A stretch of 64,000 nt of DNA. Source: Streptomyces sp. NBC_00271 (lineage in GTDB: Bacteria; Actinomycetota; Actinomycetes; Streptomycetales; Streptomycetaceae). The notes below the pieces were generated by a model that did no database searches, was not told the DNA's origin, and saw only the letters and a list, made by a program, of their open reading frames with translations. How positions within the stretch are numbered: the first letter of the stretch is position 1; every line of letters begins with the position of its first letter. This document shows positions 51,047 to 58,688 of the stretch, one piece after another. The position numbers and the translations under genes were made by a program. The stretch is from positions 8,804,001-8,868,000 of the forward strand of contig NZ_CP108070.1 in the NCBI RefSeq assembly GCF_036178845.1. Reading direction: 5' to 3'.

Positions 51047-52297
51047 ATGCCCGAAGTCGTATTCAGTGTGGACCACAGCAAGTCGATGCGTGACCAGGCC
51101 GTGCCCGGCCACAACAGGTGGCACCCGGACGTACCCACCGTCGCCATGGTGAAGCCGGGAGCGGAGTTCCGCATGGAGTGCCGCGACTGGACCGACTGCC
51201 AGGTCGGCAACAACGACACCGCCAACGACGTACGCGACATCGACCTGACCATCCCTCACATGCTCAGCGGCCCGATAGGCGTGGATGGTGCCGAACCCGG
51301 CGACCTGCTCGTCGTCGACATACTCGACCTCGGCCCCGTGCCGCAGCAGACCGGGGACGCGGCAGGACAGGGCTGGGGCTACACCGGCATCTTCGCCAAG
51401 GCCAACGGCGGAGGCTTCCTGACCGACTACTTCCCGGACGCCTACAAGGCGGTATGGGACTTCCACGGACAGCGGGCCGTCTCCCGCCACCTTCCCGGGA
51501 TCAGCTTCACCGGAATCACCCACCCCGGGCTGTTCGGAACCGCCCCGTCCACCGAGATGCTCGCCCGCTGGAACGCCCGCGAGCAGGCGCTGATCGACAC
51601 GGACCCCAACCGGGTCCCGCCCCTCGCCGTCCCGCCGGACGCCACCAACGCACTCGCCGGCACGGCCACCGGAGACCTCGCACGGCGCATCGGCGAGGAG
51701 GGTGCCCGCACGGTGCCGGCCCGCGAGAACGGAGGCAACCACGACATCAAGAACTTCACCCGGGGATCGAGGGTCTTCTATCCCGTGCACGTCAAGGACG
51801 CGAAGCTCTCCGGAGGCGACCTGCACTTCAGCCAGGGCGACGGAGAGATCACCTTCTGCGGCGCCATCGAGATGGGCGGCTTCATCGACTTCCACGTCGA
51901 CCTGATCAAGGGCGGCATGGAGACGTATGGCATCTCCACCAACCCGGTGTTCATTCCGGGCAACGTCGAGCCGAGGTACACGGAGTTCCTCACCTTCATC
52001 GGGATCTCCGTCGACCACGACACGGACACGAACTACTACCTGGACGCGACGCTGGCCTACCGCCGGGCCTGCCTCAACGCCGTCGAGTTCTTCAAGAAGT
52101 TCGGCTACAGCGGAGAGCAGGCCTACCTGCTGCTCGGCTCCTCCCCCATAGAGGGACGCATCAGCGGCATCGTCGACATCCCCAACGCCTGCTGCTCGCT
52201 GTACGTACCCACCGCCATGTTCGACTTCGACGTCCGGCCGACCGCCGCCGGCCCGATGAAGGCCGACCGCGGTGAGTGCGCGGTGGCCACAGCCTGA
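51047..52297 (+). CDS. fmdA: Formamidase
   Basis: A 416-residue acetamidase/formamidase-family enzyme (FmdA type), of the usual length. Recognisable blocks are GHNRWHPDVPTVAMVKPG, RDWTDCQVGNND, NGGNHDIKNFTRGSRVFYPV, LHFSQGDGEITFCGAIEMGG and the C-terminal DIPNACCSLYVPTAMFDFDV. It hydrolyses formamide to formate and ammonia in the cytosol. ATG start with AGAGGCAG upstream. Last gene of the amiS-fmdA unit; its product formate would feed the formate dehydrogenase at 47428-48591. Confidence 0.95.
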   Translation: MPEVVFSVDHSKSMRDQAVPGHNRWHPDVPTVAMVKPGAEFRMECRDWTDCQVGNNDTANDVRDIDLTIPHMLSGPIGVDGAEPGDLLVVDILDLGPVPQQTGDAAGQGWGYTGIFAKANGGGFLTDYFPDAYKAVWDFHGQRAVSRHLPGISFTGITHPGLFGTAPSTEMLARWNAREQALIDTDPNRVPPLAVPPDATNALAGTATGDLARRIGEEGARTVPARENGGNHDIKNFTRGSRVFYPVHVKDAKLSGGDLHFSQGDGEITFCGAIEMGGFIDFHVDLIKGGMETYGISTNPVFIPGNVEPRYTEFLTFIGISVDHDTDTNYYLDATLAYRRACLNAVEFFKKFGYSGEQAYLLLGSSPIEGRISGIVDIPNACCSLYVPTAMFDFDVRPTAAGPMKADRGECAVATA

Positions 52298-52365
52298 ACC
52301 GGACGAGGAGGTATGTGCCCTCACGCGAGAGCGACGGGCCTGCCCTCAGCCGATCGACACATCAG

Positions 52366-52394
52366 GGGCGTCACCGAAACCTTCGGTGACGCCC
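52366..52394. terminator. Terminator after formamidase
   Basis: gggcgtcaccgaa (52366-52378) pairs perfectly with 52382-52394 around a 3-base loop and is followed by TTT on the plus strand. It lies between the convergent formamidase and ROK genes and may serve both. Confidence 0.85.
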
Positions 52395-52430
52395 TTTGGA
52401 CACCCGCGTCTCGGACAAGGGCCGAGAAGG

Positions 52431-53321
52431 TCAGCTGGGTTTGCCGCCTGCGAGCACCGCCGCGCGGGCCGCGCCCACCAGTGCGGCGTCCCCCGCGGGG
52501 CCGGCAGGCTTCATCGCACGAGTACGCCGTCCGCCGGCCGTCCAGCCTCCGGTCACGAGACCGGTGGACAGCGCGGGGGCGACTATGTCCCAGGAGCGGG
52601 CCATGGAGCCTCCGACGACCAGGGCGGTCGCGCCGAAGTCCAGCAGGCGCGGGCCCAGCGCGATGCCCAGTCCGGTGAAGGCGTCGTCAAGCACCCGTTG
52701 AGCCCGTGCCTCCCCGGCTCTGGCTCGTCCGGCGATGTCGTGCACATCGGCGGCGGGGTCGCCGTAGCGGGCGAGGATCGCCCGGCGTGAGACGGTGTCC
52801 TCCAGCGGCCGGCCATCGATCTCGGTGAGGTCCATCCGCCCCTCGAGTGGTACGCCGGGACCGTTGTCGCAGATGCGGCCGTCGGCGAGAAATGCCGAAC
52901 CGACACCGGTGCCGAGCGTGATGCCCACGGCGCGGCGGTGTCCGCGGACGGTACCTGCGGACCACTCGCCGGTCAGGAAGGCGTGGGCGTCGTTGAGGAA
53001 CACGACGTCGCTGGGACGCTGCAGCAGTCCGTCGAGGAGTGCTGCTCGTACGTCCATCCCGTACAGGGCCTCGAACTTGCCCACGCCCTTGAAGAGGGCA
53101 ACCCCCCTTGCGTAGTCGAACGGCCCTGGCACCGCCACGCCCCACCGCGCACCAGGAGGTACCGATAGGCCGTCGGCGCAGTGTCGGACCATGCCGAGGA
53201 TGTCTTCGGCATCGCCGTCCGCGTCGAGCGGCCTGCGCGTGCGGCTGGTGACACGCCCGTCGCGCAGGTCGACGAGCGCCGCGGTGACATGGGTGCCGCC
53301 GATCTCCAGGACAGGAATCAA
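52431..53321 (-). CDS. ROK-family sugar kinase
   Basis: A 296-residue ROK protein with an N-terminal phosphate loop (VLEIGGTHVTAALVD) and the sugar/ATP-binding segments VAVPGPFDYARGVALF, FLNDAHAFLTGEW and GITLGTGVGSAFLADG. The usual zinc-binding CxCGxxGC of many ROK kinases is absent. The TTG start overlaps the stop of the isomerase gene (TTGA), so it was coupled to it. It should phosphorylate a hexose in a sugar-utilisation operon whose transporter is largely lost. Confidence 0.85.
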   Translation of the reverse strand: MIPVLEIGGTHVTAALVDLRDGRVTSRTRRPLDADGDAEDILGMVRHCADGLSVPPGARWGVAVPGPFDYARGVALFKGVGKFEALYGMDVRAALLDGLLQRPSDVVFLNDAHAFLTGEWSAGTVRGHRRAVGITLGTGVGSAFLADGRICDNGPGVPLEGRMDLTEIDGRPLEDTVSRRAILARYGDPAADVHDIAGRARAGEARAQRVLDDAFTGLGIALGPRLLDFGATALVVGGSMARSWDIVAPALSTGLVTGGWTAGGRRTRAMKPAGPAGDAALVGAARAAVLAGGKPS

Positions 53322-55011
53322 CGGACCAACGCCTTCACGACACGCACCGGGCCGCCACCGGCCGCTCGTAGGGTGTAGCGGCCGACCGCGGCCGGCACGG
53401 TCAGCGTCTCCGCGTAGGCCAGTTCGTGCCGGTCTCCGGCCGCGGTGTGCACCGTGACGCCTTCCCCTTCCACCACGTTCAGGATGTGGAACCGTCCTTG
53501 CGTGTCGTCGGCGGCCTCGGCTTCGGCGTCGAGCACGAACCTCCTGACCTCGTAGAACATCTCGGCCAGCCCGCCGATGACCTCCTCCCGCCACCCGGTG
53601 CCCTCGCGCAGGGTGCGCGGCTCTTGAACCAGGTCACGGGCGACGGCATCACCATGACGTCCGGCCTCCAGGTTGGCGAACCCGTGCTCGTAGGGCAGGG
53701 GGCGCGGGTTGCCGTCGGCACCGGGCCGCAGCCAGTCGTAGAACCTCAGGCTGTACAGATAGGGGGTGGCGCTGATCTCCAGCACGAGGTTGCCCGCGCC
53801 GCTGGCGTGCGGGGTGCCCGCCGGGATCATGAACAGCTGGCCCTGCTCGGCGGAGAAGGCCAGGACGTGGTCCTCGGGGTCCATGGGCACTCCGTCGGTG
53901 ACGGCCCTCTCCACCTCCTTGCGGAAGGCGTCCACGTCGGCATCCTCGCGCAGGCCGAGGAACACCTTGGTGTCGGTGCTGCCGCGGGTGAGGTAGTACG
54001 TCTCGTGTGGGTGTAGTCCCAGCCGAAACGTTCCCGCATGTACGACTCCTTCGGGTGGCAGTGCACGGAGAGGCTGCCGCCGCCGACGGTGTCCAGGTAG
54101 TCGAAACGGATCGGGAAAGACGCGCCGAAGCGGGCGTGCACCTGTGCCCCGAGCACGTTGTCCGGTTCCAGCACGCACATGAGTTGAAACGGCACCTCGG
54201 CCTGAGCCTGCGGTCCGGTGCCGATGAGGATGCCGGCCTCGGGCGCGATCAGTTCGTAGCCGAGCGCGGTGTTGCGGGCGTCGGGGTTGAAGCCGAGCTC
54301 GCGCTGCGCCCAATGGCCGCCCCAGGGAGTGGAGTTGAAGTACGGGCGGGTGCGGACGGGCTTACGGGCCAGCGCGGCGTACGTGGCGCGCAGGCCTGCT
54401 CCGTCGATCCACGCCGGGTGGTCGGGGCTCTGCATGTCGAGCCAGGCATCGAGTCGGTGTGCGAGCGAGTCGCGGTGCTGGTCGAGCATCGGCCAGTCGA
54501 TGTAGAGCAGCCGTCTGAAGTCGGGATTCTCGCCCGGCAGACCGAGGTTGACGCCCGGCTCACCCGCGCCGACGGCGGCCTCCGCGTATCGCTTGGGCAC
54601 ATCGGCGTACCAGAGCAGGTCGTGGTCCACGAGGGCGGCGCCGGGCCCGTAGACGAGGAGCAACCCTTCCTTCGGCGGTGCGGATACCGGGAGGATCTCG
54701 AAGAGGTCGTCGAGGGGATTGTCGGCGAGCTTGCGGAAGTAGGGGTCGTCGGCGTCTGCCGGCCGTTCGGTGCGGCTCCTGACGTGCGCCGGCCGTGCGT
54801 AATGGCTTCGCATGTCGAGCAGAGTGACGGGAGTACCGCGCCCGGTCAGCTCGCGTTCGAGGCGATCACCGAGGAGGGACCAGTCGACGGACGGGGGCCC
54901 CTCGATGGCCACCACCGCGGGGCCGTGGGGGAGTTGAGAGGCCACTGCCTGCCATCCCGTGTGGAGGACGGCCTGCGGGGCGGGGGCGTAGCGCGGATCG
55001 AGCCGGTACAC
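53318..55011 (-). pseudogene. Class I mannose-6-phosphate isomerase with N-terminal kinase-like domain, frameshifted
   Basis: Two overlapping frames form one protein of about 560 residues. The first, from a GTG with AAGGAG, runs through AVVAIEGPPSVDWSLLGDRL (nucleoside-kinase-like segment) and NSTPWGGHWAQRELG to SVHCHPKESYMRERFGWDYT. The second continues ETYYLTRGSTDTKVFLGLRE, LFMIPAGTPHASGAGNLVLE to the stop. The shift lies near 54010, where one base seems missing in the codons between DYTH and ETYY. The zinc-binding His/Glu residues are otherwise kept. Either a recent loss-of-function mutation or a sequencing error; the downstream ROK gene is intact. Confidence 0.85.
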
Positions 55012-55073
55012 ACGGTCTCCTTCGCGGACAGGGTGTCAGTGAGAGAGGGGGGAGAGAGGCGGCGCGGAGGCGC

Positions 55074-55160
55074 TCATTCCTTGCTCGCTCCGGCGAGCAT
55101 CCCGGACACCAGAGTGCGCTGCGAGAAGACGAAGAGCACCAGCACAGGCAGGATGGCGAT
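55074..55160 (-). pseudogene. C-terminal tail of a sugar ABC transporter permease
   Basis: About 28 residues remain: AIAILPVLVLFVFSQRTLVS followed by GMLAGASKE and the stop. This is the last helix and end of a MalG-like carbohydrate permease. The rest is cut off at about 55160, where an unrelated transporter fragment on the other strand begins. It directly precedes the isomerase gene, consistent with a former sugar transport operon. Confidence 0.75.
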
Positions 55161-55492
55161 GGCTGTTCCTCGCCCTCGGGCACGCCATGGTCTACGCGCC
55201 TCTGCCCGCGCTGTACTGCGAGATGTTCCCCACCTCGGTGCGGTACTCCGGCATCTCGATCGGGTACCAGATGGCCTCGATCCTGCTCGCAAGCTTCACC
55301 CCGGCACTGGCCAGCGCGATGGTCCTATGGGCCGACGGCAGCCTGTGGATGGTGATCGCCTTCGTGATCGTGACGACGCTGATCGCGATGGCGGCCATCT
55401 CGTTCGCCCCCGACCGCCGAGACCGCGAACTGAACGAGATCGGCGCCATTCCCAAGCATGCTGACGACGCACCGGCCTTGCCATCACGCTGA
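55160..55492 (+). pseudogene. C-terminal part of an MFS transporter
   Basis: The frame reads WLFLALGHAMVYAPLPALYC, PTSVRYSGISIGYQMASILL, then a final helix and a hydrophilic tail ending at 55492. It is the last two to three helices of a proline/betaine or sugar-type MFS carrier (PTSVRYSG loop). No start or first nine helices exist, since the sequence upstream is the ABC permease tail on the opposite strand. An ATG at 55187 opens a 101-residue frame without a ribosome binding site. Confidence 0.78.
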
Positions 55493-55701
55493 TGCACATG
55501 CCTGAGCCAACGCCGCTCGCCCAGTGCCAGGCGGTGTCGTCAAAGGGCGTTGGCTGGGGGGGGACATGGTGTGATGATTCGTCGATCTGCGGAGACGTTT
55601 CCCGTAGTGCGCCTGGGAAATGCCGATATCTCGAGCGCCTCGAACTGCTCGCTGTCGAGCGCGCCAAGACCACGTGATCGACACCCGATAGTCCATGCAG
55701 C

Positions 55702-55731
55702 GGGCCCCTGCCGTCGCAGCGGCAAGGGGCC
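55702..55731. terminator. GC-rich hairpin, probable terminator
   Basis: gggcccctgccg pairs with cggcaaggggccc with one bulged base around a short loop, followed by gcattt on the plus strand. It lies about 30 bases beyond the stop of the minus-strand lipoprotein gene. Confidence 0.65.
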
Positions 55732-55759
55732 CTCGCATTTGGGCACCGTAAGAATCCGG

Positions 55760-56266
55760 TTACGGCACTTGCTTCTTCTCGGTGTAGTAGGCGTAGGCGA
55801 AACCACCGTTTTCCGAGCCGGTCACGTCGGCCTCGAAGGTGATGGGACCGGAGTCGGGGACCTCTACGCTTTGCTGGAAGACCGACCTGTCGCAGGTGCT
55901 GGCGTGTGCCGCTGACGAGACGTTCTTACCATTGACGGCGAACTTGAAGGAAACCTTGCCGTTTCCCGTACAGGTGAAGGCGAATGTCACGCTCAACACA
56001 TTCTTGTCCGGCGCGGGCAAGGTGTTTCCCAGCTGCGACTGCAGGGCGCCGGATCCGCTCCCGAGCTCTTGTCTGCCGACGAAGGCCTGATCCAGGATCG
56101 CCTGTGCGGCCTTGCCGTCCGAAACCGCGCTGGACGAAGACTGACTCGTGCGGGGCGTGGGCGATGACGAGCCGGCCGGCTCACTGGGGTCGCAGGCCCC
56201 GGTGAGCGCCGCCGCGGCCACGAGGCACAGCGCCGCCGCGTTCCGTCGAGCTCCGGTTCGCGTCAC
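55760..56266 (-). CDS. Secreted lipoprotein of unknown function
   Basis: A 168-residue lipoprotein: signal peptide with lipobox LTGAC (lipidated Cys25), a Ser/Pro/Thr-rich linker (about 30-48), and a beta-rich domain (VLSVTFAFTCTGNGKVSFKF, PDSGPITFEADV). Two cysteines (FTCTG and STCDR) may form a disulfide. The GTG start overlaps the stop of the preceding secreted-protein gene (GTGA), so the two are coupled and probably act together outside the membrane. The domain resembles the small lipoproteins common in actinomycetes; no function can be assigned. Confidence 0.8.
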   Translation of the reverse strand: MTRTGARRNAAALCLVAAAALTGACDPSEPAGSSSPTPRTSQSSSSAVSDGKAAQAILDQAFVGRQELGSGSGALQSQLGNTLPAPDKNVLSVTFAFTCTGNGKVSFKFAVNGKNVSSAAHASTCDRSVFQQSVEVPDSGPITFEADVTGSENGGFAYAYYTEKKQVP

Positions 56267-56913
56267 GAATTCTGCCGCCCAATCGACATATCACCCTTGC
56301 GCGGGGCCTTCACGACAATGGTCTTCGTCTTGACGTTACAGGGAGCCGCGATCCACGTCTTCACAGCGGTGAGCTTCCAGCCCACCTGCCCCAGCACGGC
56401 CCGGTACCCCTTGTTGGTGGTATTCGTGTCGGTGACGGTCTGCGTGCCCGTCCAGGTCCACGAGTTGCTGATCTTGGTGTCGACCTTGACCTTGGCCTTT
56501 TCGACGATAATGCTGGCCTCGGCCTCGTATCCAACAGCGAAGTCCCAAGTGAAGGTGTGACTTCCCGTTACCGTCCAGGACACCGTTTGGCGAGGCAGGA
56601 GCCACGTCGACTGAGGCTTCTTGTTGTCCGGCAGGAAGTACGGTGCGCCTTTCACCTTGTACGTCGGAGGATCGTTCACCTCAGGGCAAGCCGCGGCGAC
56701 CTGCGGCCTCTTGGTGGCGGTCTTGTCTCCGGTGAAAGTGAACTCGATTTCGTCGTTGACGTGCGCGACGGTTCCGTCGTTCAGAACAACCTGTGCGTCG
56801 TCAGCCGGTACCGGTTCGTCGTCCGACGTGGCAGCGCCGGCGTTGGTTGCTGCCAGCAGCACGCCCGCAGCGGTCATGAAGGAAAGCGCGGTACGCGTTA
56901 TGGCGCGCTTCAT
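56263..56913 (-). CDS. Secreted protein of unknown function
   Basis: A 216-residue protein with a clear Sec signal peptide (MKRAITRTALSFMTAAGVLL, cleavage after NAGA near 27). The mature part is Thr- and Trp-rich and beta-structured (QTVSWTVTGSHTFTWDFAVG; ISNSWTWTGTQTVTDTN) with cysteines at VAAACPEV and APCNVK. Alternating Thr-x-Thr strands of this kind suggest an adhesin- or toxin-like beta-sheet surface, but I recognise no family. First gene of a two-gene operon with the lipoprotein. Confidence 0.78.
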   Translation of the reverse strand: MKRAITRTALSFMTAAGVLLAATNAGAATSDDEPVPADDAQVVLNDGTVAHVNDEIEFTFTGDKTATKRPQVAAACPEVNDPPTYKVKGAPYFLPDNKKPQSTWLLPRQTVSWTVTGSHTFTWDFAVGYEAEASIIVEKAKVKVDTKISNSWTWTGTQTVTDTNTTNKGYRAVLGQVGWKLTAVKTWIAAPCNVKTKTIVVKAPRKGDMSIGRQNS

Positions 56914-57095
56914 TTGTCCCCGTTTCGATGAGTCTGGTCGAGTGGTTCAAAGGTCGGCAAAGCCGAGCCCACGACACCACAGCGCCTCCGCGGCGCTTCC
57001 CCAGATGTCGTGTGCGCGACATTCATATCCGGCCACACGACCTTGGCGCAAGAGATCCAGAAATGCTCAGGAGAGCCTCAAATTCATGTGAACGT

Positions 57096-57328
57096 GAGGG
57101 AGTTACCCGCCAGCGACGATGACGTGCTCGGCGTGGGCTCGCTGGGTGTGGCATCGCATCGGCGGTGACGACGACGCCGCGCAGGTCGATCCGGTCCAGC
57201 AGCGGGGCGAACGCGGGGATTTCGTTGCTCTTCGCGGCGACCTGACGCTGGGCGATCACCGTCTGGCAGGCGTGGAGCGCGGCGGCGAGCAGGTGCACGG
57301 CGTCGGTATCGGCGGCAAACATCTACCA
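57096..57328 (-). mobile_element. ISAs1-family transposase fragment
   Basis: AVHLLAAALHACQTVIAQRQ, VAAKSNEIPAFAPLLDRIDL and RGVVVTADAM match the catalytic core of ISAs1/IS4-type transposases. A frameshift follows: CHTQRAHAEHV continues in the next frame. Both ends are missing and no terminal repeats are visible. It lies next to a truncated hydrolase gene and probably marks the rearrangement that cut it. Confidence 0.78.
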
Positions 57329-57374
57329 GGAGCTTCACTGCCTTGTACAGCCCGCCACAGCCAACCAACCCCTC

Positions 57375-57518
57375 TCACTGCCAGGTTGAAAAGAGCTCAT
57401 TGAGGTAGACCACGGAGATGCCGGGTTCGCCGGTGTCGGTGACGGCCAGGGCCGTGTCGTCGACCGGCGTCATGCCGGTCCACTTCGAACCGGTCGACGA
57501 AGTGGTGTTCCTCGTCAT
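57375..57518 (-). pseudogene. N-terminal stub of an alpha/beta hydrolase
   Basis: A 47-codon frame from an ATG with AAAGGGG upstream: MTRNTTSSTGSKWTGMTPVD, ALAVTDTGEPGISVVYLN, then loss of similarity and a stop. This is the first strand pair of an alpha/beta hydrolase, cut before the oxyanion hole and catalytic triad. The ISAs1-like fragment begins about 45 bases downstream. Confidence 0.65.
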
Positions 57519-57686
57519 GTGTTCCCCTTTGGCTGGTTCCCCGCAGCCTCTGAACGAACCGAACCAGAACCAGCGCCCGGCCCGCACTCCCGCCACCGAT
57601 GCCCGAGGCGCTCCCGCTGCTCAGCCTTAACGCCGAGCGGGCCGCACGGAGACGGAAAACAGAAATACAACGACAAGGATTGAGTG

Positions 57687-57989
57687 ATGGCACGACTGAG
57701 CATCGAGATTCGCCCCTCATGGATAGCCCGACCTTTCCACCTGGCTTTCACCCGCCCGTTCATGGACGTCGACGGGACCGAATCGGCGGCGCAGTGGGGG
57801 ACGACGGAAATCGCCGTCACCACGGGTCCGCACGAAATAGCCGTGTACTTCCGCTACCGCGGACAGGAAACCGCCCGCCTGGGCATCGGGAGGGCCGAGT
57901 TCACGGTGGATGGTTCGGCGCACCCCCTGGTGGTGAGGGCAGTCCTGGGCGTCCGTAACGGAAGCCCCTTCAAGGTTGAGGTCGGTTGA
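57687..57989 (+). CDS. Small hypothetical beta-rich protein
   Basis: A 100-residue protein, unrecognised. It begins MARLSIEIRPSWIARPFHLA and continues with amphipathic strands (TEIAVTTGPHEIAVYFRYRG; RLGIGRAEFTVDG), suggesting one compact beta sandwich; no signal peptide or membrane helix. ATG with AAGGATTGAGTG upstream. Isolated between the truncated hydrolase and a small membrane protein gene on the opposite strand. Confidence 0.65.
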   Translation: MARLSIEIRPSWIARPFHLAFTRPFMDVDGTESAAQWGTTEIAVTTGPHEIAVYFRYRGQETARLGIGRAEFTVDGSAHPLVVRAVLGVRNGSPFKVEVG

Positions 57990-58037
57990 CGTGGGCGGTA
58001 GAGGGCCTGACTTCGGTGAGTATGTGAGTGGTGTCGC

Positions 58038-58427
58038 TCAACTCGTTTGTTGCCGGTAGCGGCGGTAGGCGAGGACCGCCAGCGTCACCAGGCAGCCGGT
58101 CAATACGGCCATGCACGTGAACAGGAGTGGGTTGACCCAGCCGCTCACGAGTTCCTTCTGCTGACCGTCGTCCCAGTAGCAGGTGGCCTGCAGCGGGAAG
58201 ACGTTGTTCTCGTAGCGGTCGAAGTGGACGATGGGGAGCATGTAGTCGAAGTCGGGACATGCGTGCGACGGGAAAGCGAAGAAGACCTGGAACCAGCCGA
58301 GCAGGTAGCACAGGGTTCCCGTGGTGCTGGAGGCCTTGATCAGGCCGAGAAGACGTCGGCCCTTCTGGAGACGCACGGAGGCCAGCCCGAGGCTCACAAA
58401 GAGCACCGCCAGGATCCAGGAACCCAT
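58038..58427 (-). CDS. Small membrane protein of unknown function
   Basis: A 129-residue protein with three predicted helices (about 2-17, 34-53 and 97-119) and an extracytoplasmic loop of about 40 residues holding two cysteines (SHACPDFDY and QATCYWDD), which may pair. The C-terminus is basic (YRRYRQQ). No family recognised and the ribosome binding site is weak. Confidence 0.6.
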   Translation of the reverse strand: MGSWILAVLFVSLGLASVRLQKGRRLLGLIKASSTTGTLCYLLGWFQVFFAFPSHACPDFDYMLPIVHFDRYENNVFPLQATCYWDDGQQKELVSGWVNPLLFTCMAVLTGCLVTLAVLAYRRYRQQTS

Positions 58428-58633
58428 CAGGCCGTACCGGCCGCGAACAGCCTGTCGTGGTTGGACTGCATCAGCTCTCCCTCAGTTTGTCCTCCGAGAG
58501 CGGGTGGGAAAGGACCATGGCGACCCCTCTCGCTTGACTGTTCGAGGAAGATACGCCCGAGGTTGATGAGCGGAACATTGTTCGACATGAGCATGTAATA
58601 CGCACCGTCCTCTGAGGCGGCCTGCGAGGTGCT

Positions 58634-58672
58634 GGCCAGGCCCCGCCGTACCTGGTGGGAGCGGCGGGGCCT
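58634..58672. terminator. Terminator after the SGNH-like gene
   Basis: ccaggccccgccg (58634-58646) pairs perfectly with 58660-58672 around a 13-base loop, 16 bases beyond the stop of the minus-strand secreted hydrolase gene. Confidence 0.8.
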
Positions 58673-58688
58673 GGGTGCGGTAGCGGGG

